Source: Bostrychus sinensis (taxonomy: Eukaryota > Chordata > Actinopteri > Gobiiformes > Eleotridae). Taken from it: a stretch of DNA of 64,000 nt. Shown here piece after piece: positions 23,293 through 34,130 of this stretch (the first letter of the stretch is position 1; each line of letters begins with the position of its first letter). The notes below the pieces were generated by a model that ran no database searches, had not been told where the DNA came from, and saw only the letters and a list, made by a program, of their open reading frames with translations. A program made the position numbers and the translations under genes. The stretch is from contig CM036255.1 of NCBI GenBank assembly GCA_020698575.1, positions 630,001-694,000 on the forward strand, in the 5' to 3' direction.

Positions 23293-24135
23293 ATTTCCTC
23301 TCATTGTTACAGTAACACAGAAACCACTTTGGCGCATCCATCAATGAGTCTGGCAATTACACTGAATTAGTACAATTGTAATATGCAGATATTACGCACG
23401 AATTTAAACATGGCATGTACACGTATGTAAGACTCTTTAAAGCATGTAAACACAATCAACATGAAGGCAGAGATGTTATTATTTGAGATCAGTGCTTTAA
23501 GTGGGCAGAAATAAGTGCTGGTACTCTCATTAATTTAGAATCCTGGTAGTGGTAAACCCATGGTAAGAACACGCTGAATGCTTAGAGAAGTGCTGCTACT
23601 CAATTGGGGAATTTTAGAAGTGGTTTAAATTAGCACCAGACATCACAGCCCATATAAACACAGTTTTAGATCAATGCATCAATGACACGCACACACATAG
23701 ACGTGAACTTATTTTATTAGAATGTAAACTATAAAGAAATGCATCCTTCCACTGTCAAAAATATTTTATAGAGTTGTGAACAAAAAACATTTAACAGTGT
23801 TTATTGAACTTTATTTTAGAAACAGAAATACATCATTTGCACACACGAAAACGTGAACTTGTTTTTTGGAAACAAAACGTTTTAATAGCACCTTGCCACT
23901 AGAGGTCACTGTGGAAAGTGTTTCGAATCCTGTTTCGAAGCTTTGATACATTTGGTTCAAACGTTTTGCTGTTTCATGAAGCCTCGTTTTTCCCATCACT
24001 AGTAGCTACATTTTGTATTCAAAATCATAAAATTGTAGGCGTTAGTACACTGCTCTTTGGCCGCTTCCGCATTAAGGATGATTGACAGCTTATTTACCCC
24101 CTCACTTCCGCCCATTGGGACAATCCCTTTCCGTT
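23293..24135. other. Non-coding; hAT terminus at 24001
   Basis: AT-rich DNA with no gene. TTCCCATCACTA ending at 24001 looks like the right terminus of a hAT element, with TTCGAA-rich sequence inside it. I could not place the left end. Confidence 0.4.
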
Positions 24136-24460
24136 TTGTTTCGGACATTTGGTAATTTGTACTGGGCTTCTGTTAATTTGTTTCGGACATTGAGTAATTT
24201 GTTTTGTTTTTTTAAAATTTGTTTTGGGCTTTTTTTTATTTGTTTTTTATTTGTTTTGGACATTTTTTTATTTGTTTTTTGTTTTTTTATTTGTTTTGGG
24301 CATTTAAAAAAAAAATTTTTTTTAATTTGTTTCGGACATTTTTTTTATTTGTTTTGGATTTTTTTTTATTTGTTTTGAGCTTTTGGTAATTTGTTTTATG
24401 ATTTTTTTTTTTTCAATTGTTTCAGGCATTTGTTCATTTGTTTTGCACTTCTGGGCCGCC
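24136..24460. repeat. Diverged T-rich tandem repeat
   Basis: Irregular repetitions of an ATTTGTTTTGGACATTTTTT-like unit, about 24-28 bp with variable T runs. The open frame across it (KIL/FICFGHF-like) is a by-product of the repeat. Confidence 0.75.
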
Positions 24461-24903
24461 ATACATTTTAGTCCATTTGACTAAAGCATAAATAAAGATT
24501 ATTATGGACGCTCTTTACATTCCTTCTGTGATTTAAATGTGAATGTAGCTCCTCTGCTTCTGCTCATAACTTAAGCTTGTACTGCATGCCTTACATAAAT
24601 ATTTATTGTCTGGAACAGTGCTTGTCAACTGGTCTGGCTTCTGGACCCACCATCACCCAAACCAAAAAGCAAACAAACAAACAAGAAAATTAAGCAGCGC
24701 TTTGGTGGTTCTGAGATGCAACATCAAAATTGCTTTTGTCCATTACAAAAATAAAAGCAGAGGAATATTTTTAACCTCAAAAAAAAGGGAGTGTTTTTTT
24801 TTATTTATTTTATTTGTTTAGGACAGTTTATTTTAATTTTGTTTTTTTTAAACAAGCTTTTTAAATTTGGAACATAGCTTTATTTTAATGGACTAAAATA
24901 AAG

Positions 24904-24931
24904 CCTGTGTGTGTGTGTGTGTATGTGTGTG
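24904..24931. repeat. (TG)n microsatellite
   Basis: GT dinucleotides with one interruption. Confidence 0.85.
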
Positions 24932-26220
24932 ATTTTCTGCAATGGTACAAAAAGTAAAAATGTATTAAAATCAGTGTTAGGACTATTCACTTTTGCTGTT
25001 TGATGAGGACAGGGGTTAAAGATCAAAAAGCAACAAAAAAGTATTTTTTCTTTATATTTATATTTTTCTAATGTTACCCAGTGACCTAAAAAGGCTTTAA
25101 GAGGGAGGAAGATTATGCCAAAGTCAACAAGAAAGTGCAAACAATGCAATGAATAAAATAAAAAAAAATTAAAAAAAATCCTGCATAACACTGTTTCAAC
25201 ACTGTGTGACTAATGACAGAGACTCGTATGTGTAACACAACAGCAGTAAGAGAGGAACAGTAGACAATGTCAACAATGTATGCCAACTTCATAAGCATGT
25301 ACTGTATACACCAAAAATAAAGATAAACATTCTTAAAGTACAAAACAGAGCATACATAAAGTAACATAAGTGCAATAGTAAAAAATGGCTCATAAATATA
25401 AATCTCATCAAAATACATTCATATTGTTTGAGCCTCTTTAAAAAGAGTAACTCACCCCTAAAACCACTTTATTTAGCTGAAACACTGTACAATGAGGCTT
25501 CAGAGGTACATATCACAGTTTATGGTCCTATCTTTATTTTGTGGTAAAAATGTTTGAGTGCTGCCAACATATGGTCTGTTAGTTCCTAAAAGACCAATAT
25601 GATTTTCACAGTGCCACACCTGTGCCACACAACCATTGCCACGTCCGTGCCACCTCCCCATGCCTTCATTGCCTCCCCTGCCCTTACCCCCAATTTACAC
25701 CAAAAGCAGCAGTGCAGAATGTCAGAATTGCGTCAGCTGCATATAAACTCTTTTCTGTTTAGCTGTCTGACAATTCACGAGTGTGTGCCATCCACAGGGG
25801 CCTACCTAAAGATAGGTTGGAGTTGTATTTTTCGAGCGGCTTCGTGACGATCTGCAGATCTTCAGCAGGGGAAACACAGGCAACAGGCACCAATAAACTT
25901 AAAAAAAAAAAAACTTCCACTACACTATCATAATAAAGGCTTACTGAAACAGCGATAACTGCACATCAACAAGTTTCAGGGTCACTGTTTTCCCTGCTTT
26001 CGTCACCTCCCCTCCACTCGCCACCCCGCCCTCGGTTCCTCCTCTGCACTCTCCGCCTGGTCTTGATTCTTCCCCTCTGTCTCTGCCTGTTCTCCATCCC
26101 ACCCTTGGCTCCAGTATTTTTTTAAGCTTTGGCAGTGGCCGAAGTAAAGATAGGGGGTGAGTTACACTTTAAGTACAGCTCATAAGTTAATATTAAAATG
26201 TTGCTTGTCCCTCAGAGGAA
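24932..26220. other. Downstream of tfpi2; no other gene seen
   Basis: Probably includes the tfpi2 3' untranslated region. TTTATT (AATAAA on the minus strand) occurs near 25466 and 25530 as possible poly(A) signals, and I cannot choose between them. The rest is AT-rich. Confidence 0.4.
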
Positions 26221-27794
26221 TTATGTCTTCAGGAGAGTGATGTAGTGTTTCTTGTTGCGTCTCATGCGTCGTGCTTTCTCCTGCTTCTTCACTCCTGGAA
26301 TAAAAACATACATCAGTCAGTGAACTGACAACCATACTGTAAATAATTAATGCAATAAACCGAGCAGAGCCAAGCTCCTGAACACACCATGAGCCTCTGA
26401 TTTGTTCTATTCTGTTCCAGCAGCACGCCTGAGATTAATGGTTGCATGTTTGCAAATGAGTTGTGTTTTTTTTTTTTTTAATGCTACAATGCACTGGACG
26501 TTGTTTACAAAATAGCAACATTGACAAAAGCATTACACTTTTCACTCAAACACTGAAAAATACTGAATTCAGTGGAAGCCCATTATAGACGCTTGAATTG
26601 GCCCTCACCTGGGACACACACCTCCAAACAGCTCTGCCTCGACACAAAGTTGTTGCTGCTGCCTCCGCAGCCTGAATAGATGAACTCCTCACACATCCGG
26701 GTGGCTGTGTTGTAGTAAAAACGAGGAATGGATGCAGAGCACTTTCCTTTGTCCAAGAAATCCCGGCACAGCACAGGGACAGCTGCACAACAGCACACAG
26801 GAACACTTTATTTAATACAGAGCAATAAGACTTAGTGTTTTCCAATAAATGCTATAGTTCTAACTTCTCACATCACCAATCATCACAACTGTATACATTC
26901 TGATTTCCTCTACATCTCATTCAGACACAGGCCCTGTGTTTTGAGCATCTGACTGTATGGAAAAGTAAACTAACTTTTCTTTGGACTGCAGTAGTCGGTG
27001 CACGAGGCCAGGTCTTGGAAGCGGTTGGAGTTGCCCTGACAGCCGCCGTAGAAAAAGGGCTCACACTGCATGGACGTCATGTTGAAGAAGTAGCGCCACA
27101 GCAGGGCGCGGCACGGCCCCTCCTCTTTGGGATACCTGCACATCTGAGGGATTTCTGCAATAGCATTTCAACATTAGTTATTAACAGCATGTTAGACAAG
27201 GGTTCCTCTCACTTTTATAGGGTTTATTAATACTAAACAGTTATTCCAGTGGAGTAGACCTCATTCTTACTGTGTCGACACAAGGTCTATTTCTCAAACT
27301 TCTCCAAAATCTTTCAGCCAAATGTAAAGTTCACTAAACACACAGGCTGCTAACCTAATTCTAATCCATAACTTTTCCAATATTGTATTCAGCAGTGTTG
27401 ACTTGAAACCTCTGTAAAACAAAGAGCAGTTACACCCAGCAGCCCATCTCATCTCCCCCCGCGCCGTTATAACTTACTTGGGATTCTGAAGCACGTCTTC
27501 TGGCACTCCTGATAGGTCAGGAAGTTATTGGCGTTTCCCTGGCACCCTCCGTAGTAGAAGTGCTCGCACTTCTGCGTGATGGTGTTGTAGTAAAAGCGCT
27601 CGATGTCCGCTCTGCACGGTCCTTCCTCCACGGGCAGCAGACACACGCCTGAAAGAAGCCAAACACGGACAGTCATTATAATGGTCTCCAGATGAGCCAG
27701 ACAAGCACAGTTTTCTGTTACCTTTATGTGGCAACGACAACACGCTGTACAATACAGAGAGAAGAGTTGTAAGCGCAATTAACCACCGCGTCAT
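26221..27794 (-). CDS. tfpi2: Tissue factor pathway inhibitor 2, five exons
   Basis: A secreted Kunitz-type serine protease inhibitor of the extracellular matrix. Coding exons on the minus strand: 27794-27722 (signal peptide MTRWLIALTTLLSVLYS), 27648-27478 (Kunitz 1), 27154-26975 (Kunitz 2), 26782-26609 (Kunitz 3) and 26294-26221 (basic tail, TAA stop). All four introns are GT-AG and phase 1, which is usual for Kunitz exons. The product is 223 residues; human TFPI2 has 235. Each domain has six cysteines. The P1 position is Arg in Kunitz 1 (GPCRAD) and Kunitz 2 (GPCRAL) and Ser in Kunitz 3 (GKCSAS), the TFPI2 pattern as I recall it. Kunitz 2 has a glycosylation sequon, NMT. The tail holds about 10 Lys/Arg in 24 residues, suited to heparin or matrix binding. 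The gene appears intact. Confidence 0.95.
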
Positions 27795-27846
27795 TTCGAA
27801 AATGTGCGAACTCCGCTCTGGATCTGAGGCTGTGACAGACAAAGGA

Positions 27847-27896
27847 CTTTTATAGTCCCGGAGTTTCCTGAAGGAGTCAGGGGCCGAGGGGCGGGG
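27847..27896 (-). promoter_or_regulatory. tfpi2: tfpi2 core promoter (TATA and GC box)
   Basis: CTATAAAAG on the minus strand (TATA at 27847-27854) lies about 50 bp upstream of the tfpi2 ATG. A GC box (GGGGCGGGGC near 27887-27896) lies about 35 bp further upstream. The 5' untranslated region would therefore be short. Confidence 0.7.
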
Positions 27897-28463
27897 CTGT
27901 GAATCACTGAGGTACTGTACGCTCATGACGTCACACTGCGCTGCGTAAAAATTTGTCATAAGATTAATGAGACGGAATGAAATAATAACAAAGTGCTGGA
28001 TCATATTCATACTTTTTAATGAAGGGAGGATACTCTGACAGAAAAATCCTGACCTAAAAAAGCCTCTATGACTCCCAACTGGTTTGGCATAATTCATAAC
28101 CAGGACCTGACATTACCACTATAGCCAACCTGCCATCGAGGTATAGGATTAGGATATCATTTACTCTTACCAGCCTCTCTGGTTTGGGCCTAACGTACTA
28201 TACCTGACCCACTGCATTGAAATACCACACTATCAATAGTACAAGAGAGAGCACTGAGGGTCATTCATAAGTTCAGATTCTGTGAGCACACAACTTTACA
28301 AGAACAACCAGGAAAAGTGTGTGGTGTCAAACTGTGGTAAAATCTGGGATAGACACAAGCCATTCAAGTATTCACAAGTTCATGTAGGCCTATAAACATA
28401 CAGTATTCTCACAGTACAGAGCTAAGGAGTTAATACTATAGTAGTAGTGTGTGTATGTGATGG

Positions 28464-28467
<4 letters not shown>
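27897..28467. other. Upstream of tfpi2; no gene seen
   Basis: Possible distal tfpi2 promoter. Short frames only. Confidence 0.4.

Positions 28468-28500
<33 letters not shown>
28468..28500. repeat. (TG)n microsatellite
   Basis: A run of GT dinucleotides, then GTATGTGTATG. Confidence 0.9.
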
Positions 28501-28503
<3 letters not shown>

Positions 28504-28596
28504 ATGTACAGTTAGTACAGAACACAAGTATTAGGACACTGATACAAGTTTTGTTATTTTAGCTGTTAACTAAAATATATTAAAAATACAGTTATA

Positions 28597-29035
28597 CACT
28601 GCTCAAAAAAATAAAGGGAACACTAAAATAAAATCCTAGATCTGAATGAATGAAATATTCTTATTAAATACTTTGTTCTTTACATAGTTGAATGTGCTGA
28701 CAACAAAATCACACAAAAATTATCAATGGAAATCAAATGTATTAACCCATGGAAGTCTGGATTTGGAGTCACACTCAAAATTAAAGTGGATAAACACACT
28801 ACAGGCTGATCCAACTTCGATGTAATGTCCTTAAAACAAGTGAAAATGAGGTTCAGTAGTGTGTGTGGCCTCCACGCCTGTATGACCTCCCTACAACACC
28901 TGGGCATGCTCCTGATGAGGTGGTGGATGGTCTCCTGAGGGATCTCCTCCCAGACCTGGACTAAAGCATCCGCCAACTCCTGGACACTCTGTGGTGCATC
29001 GGGGCGTTGGTGGATGGAGCGAGACATGATGTCAT
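28597..29035 (-). mobile_element. Tc1-like element, 3' part only
   Basis: Begins at a terminal repeat CACTGCTCAAAAAAAT-like sequence preceded by TA (28595-28596). The minus strand encodes the end of a Tc1 transposase: ELADALVQVWEEIPQETIHH, then LIRSMPRCCREVIQAW. The catalytic core and the other end are missing, so it is immobile. Confidence 0.75.
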
Positions 29036-29929
29036 GTGATGACATGTACTTATTTCCTTGTGAAAAGTGTGTGTATTATCTGTAAGATGAAGTAGACTAC
29101 ATATAATGCATTACCCCCCAAAAAAATTAACAATATACTTCCTCACTGTTACTTGGTTCTTTTACTAAAACACCACACCATATATAGATTTCCAATACAC
29201 TGTTTTAAAATAATCAGTGGACTTTAAGTGAAAAAAATCCACTTCAGTGTCTCCCAAGTCCAGTGCTGTGATGGACCAGGACATATCCAGTGTTACACAG
29301 ATGATTGTGAGGAGGTCTGGGCTGGCATCATCTGTGACTCACAGAATCTGTAGAACCCTGGCGCTCCTCTAGTTAGAAGTTTTAGCAGCTAAAGGAAGTA
29401 ATGTCCAGGAGAAAAAGTTCTAGTTCAGCCTTGGACTTGGAAGCAATTTACCTAGATTTAGAAAGAACAGGAAAAAAAAACTTAAAAGACAAAGAAAACA
29501 AAATATATTTTTACATTCAGTACAGTATATTCTTGATATAACAGAGTGAAACAATATTCAGTTGTATTAACAGAGTTGGTCAGTTACCTGAGTGCACCTC
29601 CTACTTCCTGAAAGACCCATGTTTCTTGTTCATTTAGAAAAACCGTCTGAAAGTATAAAATAAATATTTTTCATTGTTTGGACACAATATGAAGTCAGTG
29701 TTGTCAGTTGTCATTAGGTGCTAAGTTATTATTTGATTCTTTTAAGTTTAATTTACTTTTAAAACTTTGTACAAATTTTATTAAATTTGTTAACATCATA
29801 AACAGACAAAAATACAGTTTATTATTTTAGTTTATGGTTAGTTAGCACATGTAACTGACAGTGAATATTAGTTGACTCTGTTAAGTTACCTCGTAAGTAT
29901 AAATTTGTACAAGCTAAACAATGTTAAAC

Positions 29930-29990
<61 letters not shown>

Positions 29991-31369
29991 GTTGTGACAC
30001 TGACTGTTGTGTCAGTGTCCAAATACAGTACTTATGGACCTGTATATCATACTAATGATGTATTTCATCATGGATGCTCAGGAAGCAGTCAGTTAGTTAT
30101 TAGAGTTAATAATACACAACCAGGCATGTGTTACTTCATCCCATCCCTTTTTTTTTGAGCAAAAGAAATGTTAACTAGACCAGCTGACCATGTTTGTTTG
30201 GAGAGGGTTTTGGAACACAGGAGGGGTAAATGTACCCATGACTTAATGCTTAACTCAGCCTGTTTGTGCTCGGTGACACATTGGCCCTGTCTGTCTGTAG
30301 AAAGTCTGTTTGCAAATAAAGAAACTATTACAAATAAAGAGATTATTACAAAGAAAGAAACTATTACAAAAGAGATAATTATGTCCAATATCTTCGTTAT
30401 TAATTATGAGCAAAAGTAAGAGGAGAGATGGAGAAGAGCAGAGGAGAAACTGCAGGCTGGATGAGGAAGCACTGTAAAGTTTTGTTAACAGCAATTGACC
30501 ACCTCCTGTGACCCTTCAAAATAAAGCTTTATCGTTTTTCAGCAGCAGAAACAACTTTATTGTGGCAGAGCCTGAAAGGAAAAGCATAAGCACTGCACAG
30601 AGGAGCAGACAGGAGCGCTGCAGCTGATCAGAGCCAGTAACTGAGCCTTCAAAGTCAGACTTGAACAGAAAGATTTTCAGTCTTATCTAAACCTTATCTC
30701 TCTATTGGTTCTTTTTTTCTTTCTTTTATTAATAATTTATTTGCATTTCATCATTATTTGAGAAGAATTGTTACAGTAAAAAAATGCCTACATATTTGAG
30801 TGTGCCTACTGTCTGTGGTGTTAGCAGATAGTTCTGTGATGTACAGACTGGAGACAGAGTACCGACTGTGAGAGGTCATGAAAAGTTGGAATGTAGACAA
30901 AGTTGTTAGTAAGTTCTTGTAAGTTTGTTAAAGCAAAACTATCTAACACATTGCACTAATTAACAATAACATGCGTCCAGACAGTCTGGCTCTCCCACAC
31001 ACTACATACAGGCTGTAGAACACTGCAATTGTTTTACTCACTCTACAGAATACAGCAAATATTGTATGTTATAGTGATTTTTTTTTCCTGGGGAGGACTC
31101 CCAGACCCCTCTGTAAATTAGTTACATACTTAACACCTGGGAGTCACGACCTGCTATCTTGTGTGCTGCAAACATCATGGCTCAGCTCCTAACTTCCTCA
31201 AACCATAAAAAGGTTACTGACTCCATCCAAATAACTGGCTCTGTTAAAACAGAAGATAATTCACATTTTTTGTATTAGTTCTATAATAATAATCTGCCAT
31301 GTGCCACCGCAGTAAAATGACAGGAACCAGCTGGCCACCCCAGTAAAAAAATTCTGGCTACGCCCCTGG
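29036..31369. other. Intergenic DNA; short repeats only
   Basis: No gene seen. It holds a long (TA)n run (29933-29985) and four loose copies of an ACTATTACAAATAAAGA-like unit at about 30310-30375. Frames at 30131-30494 follow that small repeat and are not convincing genes. Confidence 0.4.
29933..29985. repeat. (TA)n microsatellite
   Basis: About 26 AT dinucleotides in a row. Confidence 0.95.
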
Positions 31370-31455
31370 GTGAGAGTAGAAACATAGATCGACCGGTAAA
31401 TCGAGAGTTTTGCCTTTTGGCTCAGTTTCTTCTTCATCACAACAGACCTGTACAT
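31370..31455 (-). mobile_element. RTE/Rex3-like LINE scrap
   Basis: The minus strand encodes MYRSVVMKKKLSQKAKLSIY, matching the larger copies at 36416-38880 and 58850-60030. It abuts a segment containing GGGGCGTAGCCAGAATTTTT (minus strand), part of another interspersed repeat. Confidence 0.6.
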
Positions 31456-31913
31456 TTATTTTTTACCAGGCAACACACTAACAAAAACAGAATTGTTCAT
31501 GGGAGTTAGTTTGGACAAAGCCACTAGAATATACATATCTATTATATTCTTATTCCACATTTTTTGCACCACAGCTACAGCCTGCACTCAGCCTGTAAAC
31601 TAGTTTGTGTAAGTGTAAAGACGTTCAAACATATCTTGATGATGATGATGCAGTGTTTTCTCTGATGAAGATAATGATGTGACCTCACCTTGGCAGCTCT
31701 GTGCTAAATACAGATTAGTGTCTTATGGAAGTGAGCTGAACCCAGAGAGCTGTGTGTGAACAGCCCGAGTAGACATGGTACCACCACCACATTCTGAGAC
31801 ACACAGACCAGTGCTCAGCATTAGCCACCCAGAACAAGATACTCATGTGTTATTCTCTCTGTTTCAGCTCTGAAAGCTGAAAAGTGCTGTGAGCCTACAT
31901 TTGGAGCTTGATT

Positions 31914-31946
31914 TAATCAGATTAGTGGATTAGGAGTGTTTATATA
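31914..31946 (+). promoter_or_regulatory. gngt1: gngt1 core promoter: CRX/OTX sites and TATA
   Basis: Three homeodomain-type motifs lie in 19 bp: TAATC (31914-31918), GATTAG (31920-31925) and GGATTA (31927-31932). A TATA-like TTTATATA follows at 31939-31946. CRX/OTX factors bind TAATCC/GGATTA and drive photoreceptor genes, so the arrangement fits a rod transducin subunit. Binding is inferred. Confidence 0.65.
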
Positions 31947-32103
31947 GGTGACTTTATAACTGGGATAGAGACAGAGCCGAGGGAGTCTTAAGTTGTTTGA
32001 GGGGTGAAAGCTGCTCAGGACAAACTCCCGTAAGTACTGCTGTCCACTTTCTGCTCTTTTTGTGCCACAAGTGACTGCTGTATGCGTTGTGTTTCTCCAG
32101 AGA

Positions 32104-32903
32104 ATGCCAGTCATAAATGTCGAGGACCTGACGGACAAGGACAAAGCTCTGATGGAAGTGAACCAACTGAAAACAGAGGTGAAGCTTGATCGGTGGCTGG
32201 TGAGTTTTCTGGATAGATCATGTTCACATGATGTCACAACGGTCTATAGCCCTGTAGTCTTTAATTAAGATGGGGACAGGCAAACATTGTATTGTTAATA
32301 TGCAGATTTTTTGTGGTGGTATACAGTGAGATCATGTAATCATTAATATAACTGTTCAGGGTCAACATTTAGGACTTTCCTTTCAAAACAGCCTCTAACC
32401 AATTTAATAATACTGGCTCCTGCCTGAGTGTCTGAAAGCATCACATTTGAGAACCTAATACAGCAGACATACTAAATTTATTCATGTCTGTTTGTCACTA
32501 TTACAGGTGATTCCTATAAATACAGCATATGCTGTTAGATCACTATTAAACTGGTTTCCACCACTGACCAAAGTTGTATATTTGGCGTGTACTCTCTGAC
32601 AGTATGGAGGCAGGACAGTGCAGGGTGGATCAGCTAAATGTGACCATACTGTTGACACAAATCCTCTTTGCACCGTATGAGCAATTTCGTGTCTACTTTC
32701 ACATTTGTAACAGAGATGTGTAGGATCACTGCCAACTGTGTTGTTTACTGAGTTGTTCTCTTGTTGTCTTTACCCAGACGTCTAAATGCTGTGAAGAGAT
32801 CCGAGACTACATCCAGGCCGCTGTGGATGAGGACACGCTGGTCAAGGGCATCTCAGAGGAGAAGAACCCTTTCAAGGAGAAGGGCGGCTGTGTGATCTGC
32901 TAG
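32104..32903 (+). CDS. gngt1: Rod transducin gamma subunit, two coding exons
   Basis: Gamma subunit of the heterotrimeric G protein of rod phototransduction. It pairs with a beta subunit on the disc membrane. Coding exons are 32104-32199 (32 codons, donor CTG/GTGAGT) and 32778-32903, joined in phase 0, giving 73 residues. The start MPVINVEDLTDKDKALMEVN and the NPFKEKGGCVIC end are typical of GNGT1. The last four residues, CVIC, form a CaaX box that should be farnesylated. A short 5' untranslated exon probably ends at 32029 (GTAAGT), followed by a 71-bp intron. The neighbour tfpi2 supports the identity. GNG11 is the closest alternative, but the N terminus favours GNGT1. The gene appears intact. 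Confidence 0.93.
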
Positions 32904-32904
32904 G

Positions 32905-33190
32905 CCCCATCTGAGTCTTGTCTGAGCCACACTGGAACCATCTGAGTCCTGTCCAACCACACTGGAACCATCTGAGTCCTGTCCAACCACACTGGAACCA
33001 TCTGAGTCCTGTCCAACCACACTGGAACCATCTGAGTCCTGTCCAACCACACTGGAACCATCTGAGTCTTGTCTGAGCCACACTGGAACACTCTGAGTCC
33101 TCTGCAAGCCACATTAGAACCATTTGAGACCTGTCCAACCACAATGGAACCCTCTGAGTTCTGTCCAACCACACTGGAACTATCTGAGTC
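32905..33190 (+). repeat. 30-bp minisatellite in gngt1 3' UTR
   Basis: About nine copies of a 30-bp unit containing TCTGAGTCCTGTCCAACCAC begin right after the gngt1 stop codon. The central four are almost identical and the outer ones diverge. The period is a multiple of three, which opens long meaningless frames on the minus strand. Confidence 0.95.
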
Positions 33191-33324
33191 CATCTACTTA
33201 ATGAATGATTTTCCCCTCTCATGATCAGAATAATACTCTGATATTATGAAGTGACAGTGTGGGAGTTATTTATGCTTCCCTGTGGTGTGCTCTGATTTTC
33301 TGAGCACACTCCATCCTTCACTGC

Positions 33325-33330
33325 AATAAA
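33325..33330 (+). terminator. gngt1: gngt1 polyadenylation signal
   Basis: AATAAA about 420 bp after the stop codon, followed about 15-20 bp later by T- and GT-rich sequence. Confidence 0.75.
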
Positions 33331-33935
33331 CACATCTTTATAACTCTGTTTGCATATCTTTATTTTTTTCTCATAAATCCTCATGCTTCTACAACATTCA
33401 TCATAGTAAATATGATTAAAATGACATTTTTAACACAGCTTAGCTCAGTATTTTCTATCACTTGAATTGGTAATAATCCAATAAACATATTTGAATGCCA
33501 TCATATCTATGATCCTTATAATTGTCTTGTTCTAATGGGATGAAAAGCTCTATTGGTCATTTTGACATATTTCATAGTTTTATTTCAATCCAACATCAAC
33601 CATGTACCATGAACCATGAACATGAAAATAAATAAATAAATAAATAAATAAATAAAAATATATAGGCCTATGAAGCTCAACAGTGCCTGCCCACCGTGGT
33701 TCCTGAAGTAAAATTTCCATTAATTTTTCTCATTGACATTTCAAAAAAATATATATATTAAAAAAGTTAAAAGTTCAACAGCTCAGAGGAGGTTAATCAG
33801 CTTTATGGGACATCAGCCCTTGGAGGTTAAATAAAAGTAAGAGAGAAAAATAAACCACGTAGTACGTACCACGTGGTTTGACGATGTAAACAAGAAACCC
33901 CGGCTAGTGCGCATGTGCGGAGGCTTATCGCGGAA
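33331..33935. other. Intergenic, then dehydrogenase promoter and 5' UTR
   Basis: AT-rich DNA with an (AAAT)n run at 33626-33659. From about 33850 the sequence becomes CpG-richer up to the dehydrogenase start. No TATA box is evident; TACCACGTGGTTT near 33866 contains an E-box, CACGTG. Confidence 0.5.
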
Positions 33936-34130
33936 ATGGCGCTCCACAGCAGACTTCAGTCCAGGCTGCCGAAAACACGGCTTTTCTGCAAATACACCCC
34001 CGCCCCGGCTGTCCGCTCCTGGTCCGAAAAAGCGTCCGGGAACTCTGTGACAGCCAGTGGCCCCGAGACAGCGGGGGACCATGAGGTCTACACGCACGAG
34101 CACCTGGCACTCAAAGAGTCCCTCAGAAAG
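33936..34130 (+). CDS. Acyl-CoA dehydrogenase exon 1
   Basis: 65 codons starting MALHSRLQSRLPKTRLF, a Mt-targeting-like leader, then a stretch ending in LKESLRK. The donor is AAG/GTACAG, phase 0. A GTG-started upstream extension is possible but has no support; this ATG sits in a good context (GAAATGG). Confidence 0.88.

Noticed and set aside
26221..27794. Kunitz venom-type toxin gene
   Set aside because: Three Kunitz domains, a basic tail and the neighbouring gngt1 fit tfpi2, a normal host inhibitor.
32104..32903. gng11 instead of gngt1
   Set aside because: The N-terminal residues and the photoreceptor-type promoter favour gngt1. gng11 was not found elsewhere in the window.
32853..33222. 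Overlapping minus-strand frames with DSDGSSVVGQ-like repeats
   Set aside because: They are produced by the 30-bp minisatellite, whose period is a multiple of three.
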